Source: Moringa oleifera
Taxonomy: Eukaryota > Streptophyta > Magnoliopsida > Brassicales > Moringaceae
Reading direction: 5' to 3'
DNA: 64,000 bases
NCBI GenBank assembly: GCA_021397835.1
Contig: JAJFZO010000605.1
Coordinates: forward strand, 744,001-808,000
Made by a program: the position numbers and the translations under genes. Under the pieces are notes generated by a model. That model saw nothing but the letters and a program-made list of their open reading frames with translations. It was not told the DNA's origin and did no database searches. Numbering within the stretch: position 1 is the first letter of the stretch; the number at the start of each line of letters is the position of its first letter. Positions 25,663 to 36,555 of the stretch are shown piece after piece.

Positions 25663-26211
25663 ATGGAGATGAGAAAGATGGGTGCTTCTCTGTGGGCTTT
25701 CGGGTTAGTGATATTGGTTGGGAGTGCAGTCCTTGTGCATGCGATTACATGCAGTGAGGCCACAACCAAACTGATTCCCTGCATGCCATTCTTGGTGGGC
25801 GCTGGTGCAGCCACACCGACTGCTGCTTGCTGCTCGGGTGTGCAAGCTGTAAGCAGCGCAGCTAGTTCGACTCAAGCCCGACGGGAGCTGTGTCAATGTC
25901 TGATCAAGGCTGCACAATCTAAGGGGGTCAACCCTGAAAAAGCTAAGCAGCTCCCAGGATTGTGTGGAGTCAAACTTCCTGTGCCCTTTGACCCCAAAGT
26001 TAACTGCAGCAGGTAATCTCTCTTTCTCCTCCGTTGTGTATCCAACTGGATTAGGAACCCTCTGATCCTTTTGATAAATGCCTAAATAACTATTAAAAGT
26101 TGTAATCGATATAGAGATTGCGTACATGGTTATGCAGTAAGCTATACACTTTTGCTGTTTATGGATGTCCACTGATTTATGACTTTGATGATGACGTGCA
26201 GCATCCCATAG
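25663..26211 (+). CDS. nsLTP gene A, type 1 non-specific lipid transfer protein
   Basis: Two exons, 25663-26012 and 26202-26211, give 119 aa. A hydrophobic signal peptide ends near residue 27 (VHA before ITC), predicting secretion to the apoplast. The mature part has the eight-cysteine pattern C-9-C-15-CC-19-CXC-21-C-13-C of type 1 nsLTPs, which bind lipids in a four-helix tunnel and are linked to cuticle formation and defence. An unspliced reading would stop at 26016 after NCSR. The GT donor after AGCAG and the acceptor TGCAG at 26201 instead give the family-typical end NCSSIP. The AATAAG near 26253 may serve as polyadenylation signal. It resembles the damaged copies at 39366 and 52952 more than the other intact copies. 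Confidence 0.9.
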
Positions 26212-27300
26212 GCAATATCTCAAGTCTGAAGGGCAGAGATGTTCCGATTACAAGAATAAGTCAGAGGAGTTTCAATAATTAAGTTGTTTGTTTTAATCAC
26301 CTTAAATATGTGGCCAATAAAAATCATTTGAATGAAAGTTCTGCTCATTCCTAGCAAAAATTCCTGAGACAGCTGTCCAACAACATCAACAAATTTTCCT
26401 AGATTTACAGCAAATGAGGCAAGAGATGCAGCATTTATAAATAAGAAGTAAGAAACTGACCCAAAAAATCATAGACCATCTCATCTTAATATTAATTTTC
26501 GACAAAAAGAGATGGAATAATCAAAATGCTCTGGGAAGTAGTACAGATGAATTCACATACCATGTGGAAGAGATTCCAGGGACTCCTAAAAATCTGAGCA
26601 CATCTCTATTTCTAATTTTAATATTGAGCTACACGTATATAGCTAAATAACTGCATTGGCTGTGAAGACTCTTTCCACTGATGGATTGTTTTGACGAATT
26701 TCACAAAATTTTGACTCAGTTGTAAATTATTATTTTCTGATGCATTATCAAGAGTTCTTGCTCACAAATGCCTGTAACTGGTTTATTATGCTTCTAACAG
26801 CGGGAATGGAATAGTTCTTAATGAGCTTCATTGTACTTGCAAAAAGCACTCCGATCATTACTTGCTGACTTCCTATAGGCCCTTTCTCTGTGACTAAATC
26901 AATTTTCTTCTTCCTGACTGACAACAGAGGAAGGAACTCCTAGAGACCATGAAGACGAATTGGATCAAACAATTGTTCATCAAAATCTCAGATGAAATCA
27001 TATTGAGAGTTCCTAGAATGTCTACTGCTGCAATAATGGTGTAAATTGCAACCTTCTGCTGTCACAGCATTGAATTCTGCACCATTTGCAGACCTTCAAA
27101 TATTAATTTGGCATCAAGAAATTATGACATAGTAACAGTAAAATAGCTCCAAAATCATGAAGAAATTCTTTACAACGCATCAGAATTAAAGGGAAGAAAC
27201 AAGCTATTCTTTAATGGCAATTGATGAATTAACAGAATAACTATATATGCAATTAGTTATCAAGCATTACACTTGCAAGCAAAGAAGAGAAAAAGCTTAC
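26212..27300. repeat. Array spacer: nsLTP 3' UTR followed by DUF3537-derived 3' flank and intron 1 sequence
   Basis: No gene. The first about 250 bp is the nsLTP 3' UTR type shared by all units. From about 26,440 it resembles the 3' flank of the DUF3537 gene (57,350-58,040). From about 26,940 it resembles that gene's intron 1 (59,575-59,957). Confidence 0.55.
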
Positions 27301-27482
27301 ATGCAGCTCTTGCATAGCCAAGTTGAACTTTCTGCTAACATCACACACCTTCACGTAAAAGAAACATCCTGAGTCCATACTTGCGCGCTCAAGAAGACAG
27401 ACTCACAAAACCAGTTTGCAGGAGCCAACAGAGAAAATAGAACCACAGCATCGTGGTGCCTCTTAACACAAAAAGACAGCAT
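27301..27482 (-). pseudogene. DUF3537 exon 1 relic 2
   Basis: Same alignment to the parent exon as relic 1, with the splice donor GT (27300-27299) kept. Recognisable are the segments for the VSEKVRHGYAKELQ end and for the RPYDAVV region upstream, but with frame-breaking changes. Confidence 0.7.
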
Positions 27483-28429
27483 GATACAAGAGGGAAAATC
27501 AAAGCATAACATGAGCAATGCAAAAATGAAAGACAGAAAGTCAAAAATAATTATCTGCTGAAAACATGAAAAAAGAAAAAACAGTAAAGCGTGGATTGTG
27601 CAAAGAACAAAATGGAAATAACGAGAAGGAAATTGCCAGAATTGGCACCCTGTTACTCTTTTTCACAAAACAAACCATCTTGACTAACTTTTATTTTTTT
27701 TAGTACTTAAATATATTATGAAAACGAAAATATCCTACAAAACACAACGATACCCTTCAAATTCAATGAATTCAAAAATTGATGTAGCTTGTCCGAATAC
27801 TCTTTCTCTTGGCTTTCTCTTTTCAAGAGCTCTCTCTCTTTGGTTTCTCTCTCCGCTCTTTCCTCGCCTTTATGACCAAGATCTACCCAACCAAGTTCTA
27901 AAGAATGATTCGAAGGCTTGATATTTTTGGTTCGTTCTCCCGCACAAAAAAACAAACATTTTAAATAGTAAGAATGAAGCTTGATATTTTTGTAAGAGAT
28001 TGCTCTTAAAAATCAGAAAGTGTTCGGGTGGGTGAGGAGGATGACAAGTATGCATTTGAGCAACAATATAACTTAAACTACAAAATTTTCATTTATTTTA
28101 GCAAAATTATATCATGTTTTATATTTCGCATCTTGAATTGAAGAACCATGCAATGATCATCAAATCATTAAGAGGGTTTCATGAAAATGTTCCCTAATTA
28201 TGAAATCGTGTCATATTTCAGTGAATCGGTACTTCTTTAAGTAAATTGTAACATCTATCATTAAATCGTTACTTATTTAAAAAATTGTAACATTTTCCTT
28301 GAAAGCGTTTAATTGTTTATGAACTCGTAATTTATTCTTTAAAATTTTTACTTCTTATTTTCTTGGATTGCTATTTGTTTTCTAAAATATTTTCGTAGTC
28401 ATTATAAAAAGCAAATCATTGTAACTTGC

Positions 28430-28672
28430 AATGATGAGTGGTCTGAGTCAAGACAAAGCTTTAAGTATATTGGTAAAGCTATTAGAACCAGAAGGTATGC
28501 TGTTCGGCAAGGTTTGATGTATACGCAATTATTAGATTTGGTTAAATTTTGCGCGAAGGCTGATTTCTCTAAGAATGATATTATATTCCACATCGTAATA
28601 AGATTTGAAAAAACTGCTATTAAAATTGAAATAATGAATGACAATGTAGTTCCTTATGTAATTGTTGATTAA
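28430..28672 (+). mobile_element. Possible Mutator-like transposase N-terminal fragment
   Basis: An 81-codon open stretch without a clear start reads NDEWSESRQSFKYIGKAIRTR and continues through LMYTQLLDLVKFCAK. This resembles the N-terminal domain that precedes the transposase in plant Mutator-like elements. It lies in sequence (about 27,640-28,790) that is foreign to the array unit. No terminal inverted repeats were found and the rest of a transposase is absent. The assignment is tentative. Confidence 0.35.
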
Positions 28673-28804
28673 ATGGAGCGAAATTTTATTGAAAATAGAC
28701 ATAATGTATGTGACAATAGAATTTTAGGATGAATTGATCCTTTTAATTCTTGTACCGGTAGCAATCTAACAATTTAAGGTGAAATGTTGGCATAAAACAT
28801 TCTT

Positions 28805-28925
28805 CCATAATGAGACTTCAGAGTTTCAATGATTAATTTGTTCATTTTAATCATCTTAAATATGTATTGAATAAGAACAATTTGACAGAAAGTTCTACTC
28901 ATTCCTCAGGCAAGAAATGATTAAT
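28805..28925 (+). pseudogene. nsLTP remnant: 3' UTR only
   Basis: The sequence from GAGACTTCAGAG to about 28,925 aligns with the region immediately downstream of the intact nsLTP genes (for example 31,300-31,400 and 26,240-26,350), but no coding sequence precedes it. The coding part of this unit appears to have been lost around the foreign segment at 27,640-28,790. Confidence 0.5.
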
Positions 28926-29825
28926 TTGTTCATTATTTCTACTCTCTTATTTAATTTCGAAATGTTGCCACTTCCAGAACAGCCAAATCATAAATCGCTC
29001 AGTACCATCTTTACTGCAACCCACGAAGCAGCAGTTATAAATTAGAAGCAAGAAACTAGCTCAAAAAGTCCCAAACCATCTCATCTTAATATTAAACTTC
29101 AACAAAATGAGATGGACTTATCAAAACACTTTGGGTATTAGTACAGATGAATTCACTTACCACGTGGAAGTGATCTCGGTGACTCCTAAAAATTTCTAGG
29201 CACAGCTCCATTTCTACTTTTAATATTGAGCTATATGTGTATACCTAAATAACTACATGTGCCATTGACCTTCTGATGGGTTGTCTGGTGCATTATGAAG
29301 AGTTCTTGTTCACAAAGGTCTGTAACTGGTTTATTATACTTCTAACAACTAGAATGCAATAGTTCTGAATGAACTTCATCATACTTGCAAAAAGCATCCT
29401 ATCATTTTCTGTGTATAAATCAATTTTCTTTTCCCTGACTAATAAGAGAGGAAAGAACTCCTAGAGACCATGAAGAAGAATTGGACCAAATAATTGTTTA
29501 TCAAAACCTCAGACGAAACCTTATTGAGAGTTTCCTTGAATGTCTACTACTACAATAACAGTTGAAATTGCAATCTTCTACTTTCAAAGCATTGAATCCT
29601 GCACCCATTTGCTGAGCTTTGGAAATTAATTTGGTGTCAACAAATTACAACATGGTAACTGTAGCGTAGCTCTAAAATCATCAAGAAATTCTTTACAATG
29701 CATCAGAATTAAAGGGTTAGAAACAAAGCTAATTGTCATTGGCCTCTAATGAGTTAACAGAATAACCATGCATATAATTAGCTATCAAGCATTATAATCG
29801 CAAGCAAAGAAGAGAAGAAGCTTAC

Positions 29826-30000
29826 ATGCAGCTCTCGCATAGCCGTGCCGAATTTTCTGCCAATGTCACACTACTTCACGAAATGAAACCTCCTGAATCC
29901 ATACTTGCGAGCCCAAGAAAGACTCAGAAAAGCAATTTGCAGATGCCACCAGAGAAAATAGAACCACAGCATCATAGGGCCTCCTCAGCTTTACATTCAA
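29826..30000 (-). pseudogene. DUF3537 exon 1 relic 3
   Basis: The - strand keeps a readable RRPYDAVV segment matching KRPYDAVV of the parent exon. The splice donor GT at 29825-29824 is intact. The frame is broken further on. The relic ends at an A-run near 30,000. Confidence 0.7.
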
Positions 30001-30803
30001 AAAAAAAAAAAAAAAAGACACAAGAGGTAAAATCAAAATATAACATGAGCAACTAAAAATAGAAAACCAGAAAATCAGAAGTAATATATGAAAAAAAAAA
30101 AAAAGAGAGTAGAACTTAGATTGTGAAAAGAACAAAATGGAAATAACAAGGCCCAGACAATCATTTGCTTAGGGCCGACGGGAAGCGAAGTTTAGCTTTA
30201 TGAGCTTGATAACGGCCCAAAAAGAAAACTTAAAAAAAAAAACCTAAATTTAGTTGGTTATGCCAGATATCACATTAATTGGTATAAAATATAGATTACC
30301 AACTGAAATCACAGGAATTTCAAAATACTGAAGGCACGATCAAATCAATATTAGCCATATATGCATGACATGTTTCTATTTCAGTCTCAGTATTAAGTCA
30401 GAACTAATAAAACTCATTGGGCTGATCAGTGGGTACATGTCTGTTAGCCGCACATCATGATTTTCATGATTTGAAGTGCCTTTCACTCACAAATGATTCT
30501 TGGGCATTAAATTTCAGACTTTGATTGACTGGAATTCAATATTTTTATAGTAATAATTTACATATTTAAGTTTTCATTTATGGCAATCATAAATTAAAAT
30601 AAAAGATATAAGTGCAGGGTAGTTATAGTAAATTCCAACTTACTTGCCTGAGAAGCTTCAACAAATTAAGTAGATGTTCTATTCGAAATTAAATTATATT
30701 AATTCTGATTTAAGAATAACATAAAACATATTCCTATAAGTAAAGCAGAGAACTCAATGCTTTGCAAGCAAAAGTGGGAGAAGGAAAAATGGAGATGTGA
30801 AAG

Positions 30804-31293
30804 ATGGTTACCTCTTTCTGGGCTTTTGGGTTACTGATTTTGCTAGTGTGCGCAGTCTCTATTCATGCCATCACCTGCCCTGAGGTCCAAGGCTCTGCAG
30901 TTAGCTGCATAGATTCCCTGATTGGCGATGTAGGTCAGCCTTCAGTTGTTTGCTGCTCAGGTGTGCAAGTCGTGACCAAAGCTGTTAATACTCCTGAAGC
31001 CCAAAAGCAGCTGTGCCAATGCCTGGTCAAGGTTGGAAAGTTTTTTGGAGCCAAGCCTGAAAGAGCTAAGCAACTTCGACAATGGTGTCATGTCCAAGGT
31101 CCTGTGCCCATTGACCACACTTTTAACTGCAGCAGGTAAATCCCTCTCTGTCTCTGTCTCTCCTCTGGTCTTTATGCAACTGACATATGAAGAAAGTAAT
31201 CTACTATTTTCCTGCTTATAGTGGTTATTTATGATTTTCAAGTATTGTCTCTACTGATTTATGACTTTGTCTATGATGTGCAGCATACCTTAA
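30804..31293 (+). CDS. nsLTP gene B, type 1 nsLTP with shifted start
   Basis: Exons 30804-31135 and 31284-31293 give 113 aa ending NCSSIP. The usual array start is present at 30789 (ATG GAG ATG), but the next codon is TGA instead of AGA, so translation must begin at the in-frame ATG at 30804, five codons further. The hydrophobic signal peptide is still complete (FWAFGLLILLVCAVSIHA). All eight cysteines are present, C-9-C-14-CC-19-CXC-21-C-13-C. Surface residues differ strongly from the other copies (for example IDSLIGDVG and FFGAKPERAKQLRQW), so it has diverged but kept its frame. A TATAAG lies at 30735 and AATAAA at 31329-31334. It is probably functional; expression is unknown. Confidence 0.8.
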
Positions 31294-31347
31294 GCGATAT
31301 CTTTGGAGCGAGATGTTCTGATTACAAGAATAAATCATAGGAATTGC

Positions 31348-31350
<3 letters not shown>

Positions 31351-31384
<34 letters not shown>
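31351..31384. repeat. (AT)n microsatellite
   Basis: About 17 uninterrupted AT dinucleotides in the 3' UTR region of nsLTP gene B, not present at this position in the other units. Confidence 0.9.
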
Positions 31385-31386
<2 letters not shown>

Positions 31387-32681
31387 CTGAGGTTTCTATC
31401 CAACAACATCAGTAATAACAGTGCTCAAATTTACATCAAATGAAGCAAAACTTGCAGCCTTATCTGGACATGTATATTAATTCTACTCTCTCACTTAATT
31501 AGGAAATACTTTCCAGTTCTAAAGACAGCCAAATCACAACTCACTTAAATATTAATTTTCGGTATTACCTCTACTGCAATCAACAAAACAAATTATAAAT
31601 CAGAAGCAAGAAACTAGCTCAAAAATCCCAGACCAATAGCACAGATGAATTTCACTTACTATGTAGAAATGGCGCATCTTCAGAAGCCCAAATATCTGAA
31701 GATACGATCATACTGTGATTCTGATATGAACTTAAACCTAATGACCGCAATAACAACCTTGACAGCAACAAGCTTCCCTCCTCCTTCTTATAGGAACATG
31801 TTGATTAGCTGGATTTTAAGAGGCAGATTGAATTATCAACTACATCATCTACATGTTTCTTTCAAGGTTATGATGCTAGCAAGCTGACAACAGGATAGTT
31901 AAGCATTAAGCACAGTGATGTTTCTTTTAAAGGTTATAAGTTACATAGAAGTTCAAGAATCAAATGTTTCCTTTCCATGAGCTCAAAGAATAACTCTAGC
32001 AATGGGAGGAATTCTGGTCACCCCTAAAGCTCTATTTCTGCTTTTCGTATTGTGCTATTCGTACTTCCTATGTCCCTACTTGCAGTATTAAATACTCAAC
32101 TCTTATAAAATTTTAGCTTAGTTTTGAATTATTCTTTTCTTGTGCGTTAGCAAGAGTTCTTGTCACAAAAGTCTATAACGGTTTATTACGTTTCTAACAA
32201 TTGAAATGGAATAGTTCTCGATGAACTTCATCATATTTATATAAAACCATGCCTATCACTGCTCGCTGACTTCCAGTAGGCACTTTCTTTGAGTCCCCAA
32301 TTAACAACAGAGAAAAGCAGTTGTAAAGTTCAAGGAGAAGAACCACACAAGAAAAGTTATTATCAAGATCTCAAATGAAATCATATTTGAAGAGTTCTTT
32401 GAATCTTCTGTTACTGCAGAAATGGTGTAAATTGCAATCAATTTCAGTAAACGTGTTGAATTCTATACCCACTTCTGATGCTTCAAAAATTAACAATAAA
32501 AACAACTAAAAACAGTAAGCAGCTCCAAAATATCATGAAGTTATTTACAATGCATCAAACTTAAAGGGTAAGAAACAAGCTAATATTTTATGACCTTTAA
32601 TGAATTAACAGAGAAATTGTACATATAATTAGACAACAAGCTGAATCACACTCCCACAAGCAAAGAAGAGAAGAAGCTTAC
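31385..32681. repeat. Array spacer with DUF3537 3'-flank and intron 1 homology
   Basis: No gene. The stretch follows the same order as other spacers: nsLTP 3' UTR, then the segment with CATCTCATCTTAATATTAA-type sequence, then the block resembling the DUF3537 3' flank, then intron-1-like sequence leading into relic 4. Confidence 0.5.
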
Positions 32682-32755
32682 ATGCAGCTCTTGCATGGCC
32701 ATGTCGAAGTTACTTACTTACATGTCAGAAATAACTGACCCTCTGCGTCATTCTA
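32682..32755 (-). pseudogene. DUF3537 exon 1 relic 4, truncated by fusion to nsLTP copy C
   Basis: It starts like the other relics with the GT donor (32681-32680), but after about 70 bp the sequence passes directly into nsLTP coding sequence. The junction lies near 32755. Confidence 0.65.
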
Positions 32756-32975
32756 TGCTTGGCTCTGGTGTAACCCAGCCTTCCCCTGATTGCTGTTTGA
32801 GTGCGCAAGCCATGAACAGTGCAGCTACCACCCCTGAAGCGCGAAGGCAGCCGTGTCTCTGCCTGGTTAATGATACAAAGATGATTGGCATCAACCCTGA
32901 AAATACTAAGCAGCTCCCACAATTGTGTCATGTCCAAGTTCCTATGCCCATTGATCCCAATGTTAACTGCACCAG
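32756..32975 (+). pseudogene. nsLTP pseudogene C, 5' half replaced by relic sequence
   Basis: From GlySerGly before PSPDCC to VNC the reading frame of an nsLTP exon 1 is intact and carries the last six of the eight cysteines, with one unusual change (RRQPCLC where others have RRQLCPC). The promoter, signal peptide and first two cysteines are missing. In their place lies antisense DUF3537 relic sequence, and the frame stays open upstream to an ATG at 32695. The resulting chimeric protein would lack a secretion signal. The splice donor after ACCAG at 32975 is kept, and the acceptor near 33160 is altered by a small duplication. A functional product seems unlikely. Confidence 0.7.
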
Positions 32976-33670
32976 GTTCACACTCTCTTTCGGACTCTCC
33001 TCCGCCATGTATGCAAGTGGTTTATGAATCCCTGTTTGATAAATGCCTAAACAATAATACTGCGAAGAAATCAATCTACTTTTTTCCTACTTGTAGTTTT
33101 AATTCAACGATGTTCCAGTGTTATCTTTACCAATGTATGACTTTGGTTACCATGTGCAGGCAGCATACTGAAGCCTGAACAACAGAGATGTTTTGAACAC
33201 AAGAATAAATCAGACGAGTTGCAATAATTAAGCATGTTTCTTTCAATCATCTCAAATATGTTTGAATAAGATTTATTTGAACGAAAGTTCGACTTATTCC
33301 TTGCAAATATTGCTGAGATTTCTATCCAACAACATCAACAATTTATGTACCCAAATTTACATAAATCCATGCAAGAGATGCATGCAGCCTTATTTTTTTA
33401 ATTGCAAATGTTGTCACTCAAACAAATAATCAAATCATAAATTGATGACATATTACCATATCAGGTACAAGTCATGCAGCCCTCTCATTTAGTCACAAAT
33501 GTTTACATCAGTTTTTCTGGTAAAGATCATGGAGAAGAACTGGACCAGATATTTGATTGTTCAGATCTTAAATGAGATCAGACTAAAAATCTCAACCAAT
33601 TGTCACTATTACAATAATGGCGTCAATTGGAATCATACCTAAGTTGAAGCATTGAATTCAATACCCATTT

Positions 33671-35311
33671 GATGTAGAATACGAACGGATTCTTGGAAAG
33701 GAGCCTCTACCATCTACCATGAAGGTCTTTGCATATATTAGAGAAAAGGAACCCCGAAAGAGTGCCATGAAATGCACCTCGCCTTGTCCCTGTTGTGGAG
33801 AAATTTGCCATGATTATTGAACCAGTGGCGTATGCAGTTGTTGGTGGCTCTTACAATGGATCCACCACACATAAACACAATCATAAAACAAATCTGTGGT
33901 GCGAGCATTGCAATAAGCCTCGACACACAAAGGAGGTACTTCATTGTCACCCCTCCAACCTTCCTAACCATAGGTCAAATTCTCATAGGACCAACCTTTC
34001 TACTGGTTCCTCCCATGCAAATACTGCAAAGATTGACCCCTCTTCAGCTTTGTCTATATTCACTAAGGAGCAAGTCAACTGGTTACAGTAGATTATTAAT
34101 CAACCTCAACCAACCGGTCCTAGTACCACTGAGACTCCAATGTGTACTGTAGCTCAATTAGGTGTTCTCCAACGTTCTACCATTCCATGGATCATAGATT
34201 TTGGTACATCTGACCATATGACCGGTCAATCAACGTCATTTTCTTTTTACTCTCCTTTCCTCGGGGTACCATAAGGTCTGAATTGCTGATGGCTTTTTGT
34301 CTCCAATTGTTGCATTGCTAAATTCTTTTCCTTACATTGTGAATTTCAGAATTTGGATTCGCAGAGGACGATTGGAAGTGCAAAAGAAATTGCTGGGCTT
34401 TATATTTTTGACAATGCTGCTATCCACAAGGAACAAGCTCAATTAGTAAAGAAAGTTTCCTTTGTGTCGGAAGAAATAAAGTTGTGGCATAGGCATTTGG
34501 GTCACCCTAATTTTCAGTACTTACAAAAGTTATTTCCTAATCTTTTCAAGAGTCAGAAACCAGTCCAATTCCATGTGACTGTTGTGAGTTGGTTAAACAC
34601 CAACGTGTTGTCTTTCATCCTAAATCTTATAAACAATCTTCTCCATTTGCTCTAATTTATAGTGATATTTGCAGTCCGTTCTGTGTTCGAAGTCTCTCTA
34701 ATTCTCGTTAGTTTATTACGTTCATTAATAACAAATTCACATCTTTGTTGGGTGTATCTCATGAAAGAAAAATTTGAAGTGCTCCACATCTTTAAACAAT
34801 TTCATCTTATGATCCAAAATCAATTTCAAAAAAGAACTCAAATGATCTGCTCGAATAATGGAACTGAATACTTCCAAAAAAATCTTAGGTTCATATCTAA
34901 ATGACCATGGTGTCATTCATTAGTCCTTGTGCATAGATACTTCTCAGCAAAACGATATAGTTGAAAGAAAAAACATCACCTTTTGGAAGTAGCTCATGCT
35001 CTTATGTTCACTAACCATGTAACAAAACAATTTTGGGGTGAAGCCATCCTAACAACCCCTTTTCTTATTAATCGCATGCCTTCCTAGGTTCTTAAGTTCA
35101 AAACACCAATTCAAGTCTTCAAATAATCATTTCCCCAATCTCACCTTCTCTCTATTATCCCCCCTTCCACCACACCCCCCCCCCCCCCCCCCCCCCCCCC
35201 GCGGCGGGGCATCTTTTGGATGTATAGCCTTCGTCCATGTCCATTCCCACAACCACAACAAATTTAACCATCGAGCATTAAAAACCATCTTTTATTTTCC
35301 AACTCAAAAGG
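33671..35311 (+). mobile_element. Degenerate Ty1/copia retrotransposon internal fragment
   Basis: Pieces appear in the normal copia order: a gag-like segment (EYERILGKEPLPSTMKVFAY near 33675), a zinc knuckle CEHCNKPRHTKEVLHC near 33902, a protease-like site IDFGTSDHMTG near 34196 in which the catalytic-site Ser is Phe, a GAG-pre-integrase motif LWHRHLGHPNF near 34482, and integrase fragments (SNNGTEYF near 34853 and FGCIAFVHVHS near 35215). Frameshifts and stops break it throughout. Neither LTR nor the reverse transcriptase is present. It interrupts the array spacer, which resumes at about 35312. Confidence 0.8.
35175..35200. repeat. Poly(C) run of 26 bases
   Basis: Twenty-six C in a row followed by GCGGCGGGGC, inside the copia integrase fragment where related elements encode a proline-rich stretch. 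Such runs are rare in AT-rich plant DNA and are prone to length errors in sequencing. Confidence 0.85.
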
Positions 35312-36457
35312 TCATCTTAATATTTATTTTCAACAAAAAGAGATGGACTTATCAAAGCTCAGAGGAATAGTACAGATGTATCTCACTACGTGGAAATGGA
35401 ATCTTCAGAAACCCAAATGTTTAAGATGAGATCATGCTGCGATTCTGATGTGAACTTAAAAATAATGAATACAATAATAATAACCTTGCAAGCAAGAATA
35501 TTACCTTTTCCCTCCTAAATGAACATGCTGATTAAGTGGACTCTAATTGGCAGATTGAGTTGTCAGCCATTTCATTTCCATATTCCTTTACAATGTTATG
35601 ATGCTTCAAGCTGATATCAGGATATTTGAGCTTTAAAGCACTGTCATGTGAATCAACATATTTTCATGCCCAATTTACTGTCAAAGGATATGAAAAGATT
35701 AGAAGTCTGTAACTAAATATAAGTTCAAGAACCGTATGTTCGCTGTCCATCAACGGGATGGATTCTAGTGACACCTAAAATTCTGGGCGAAGCTCTATTT
35801 CTGTTTTTCATATTGTGCTACATGTATATGCCTACGTGCTCCCTGCAGTGTTAAATACTCAAATTTTTGTAAAATTTTGACTTGCATTTCAATTATTCTT
35901 TTCCTGTGCATTAGCAAGAATTCTTGTCCACACATGTCTATAACCGGTTCATTATGTTTCCAACAATTGGAATGGAATAGTTCTCAGTGAACTTCATCAG
36001 ATATGTACAAAGCCACTCCTATCACTATCACTTCTTGTAGGCCCTTTCTTTGTGTGTAGATCAATTGTCAAGTCCCCTACTAATAACAGAGAAAAGCAGC
36101 TGTGTAGTTCACGGAGAAGAATCAAACAAGACAATTTACGATCAAGATCTCAAACGAAATCATATTGAGGAATTCCTCTTCTAGTACTGCAGCAATATTT
36201 GTGGTTTGGAATCTATTTCAGTCAAAGCATTGAATTCTAGAAGCATTTACAGAGCTTCAAAAAGTAATAACAAAAACAACAAATAACAGTACAGCAGCTC
36301 CAAAATCATGATGAAGTTATTTACACAGCATCAAGACTAAAGAGTAAGAAACAAGCTAATGATTGATGGCTTTTAATGAATTAACAGAGAAACTAGACAT
36401 ATACTTAGATGTCAAGCTGAATCACACTCACACAACCAAAGAAGAGAAGAAGCTTAC
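35312..36457. repeat. Array spacer resuming after the copia fragment
   Basis: No gene. It aligns by eye with 48,005-49,130 and the intergenic parts of other units: DUF3537 3'-flank-like sequence, then intron-1-like sequence from about 36,050. Confidence 0.5.
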
Positions 36458-36555
36458 GTGCAGCTCTTGCATAGCCATGTCGAAGTCCCTCAGTGACATA
36501 ACAGAGACAACTGAACCACTGCATCATAGAGCCTTCTGTGCTTCGCATCGCAATC
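36458..36555 (-). pseudogene. DUF3537 exon 1 relic 5
   Basis: Short relic with the GT donor kept (36457-36456). It has an internal deletion relative to the parent exon between the LCDV and YDAVV segments, shared with relics 8 and 11, which places these three in one duplication group. Confidence 0.65.

Noticed and set aside
25705..26223. Open frame of 172 codons antisense to nsLTP gene A, and similar ones at 37662-37931, 44678-45004 and 51254-51523
   Set aside because: They mirror the nsLTP exon on the other strand, have no family signature, and appear only because the sense strand is codon-biased and open.
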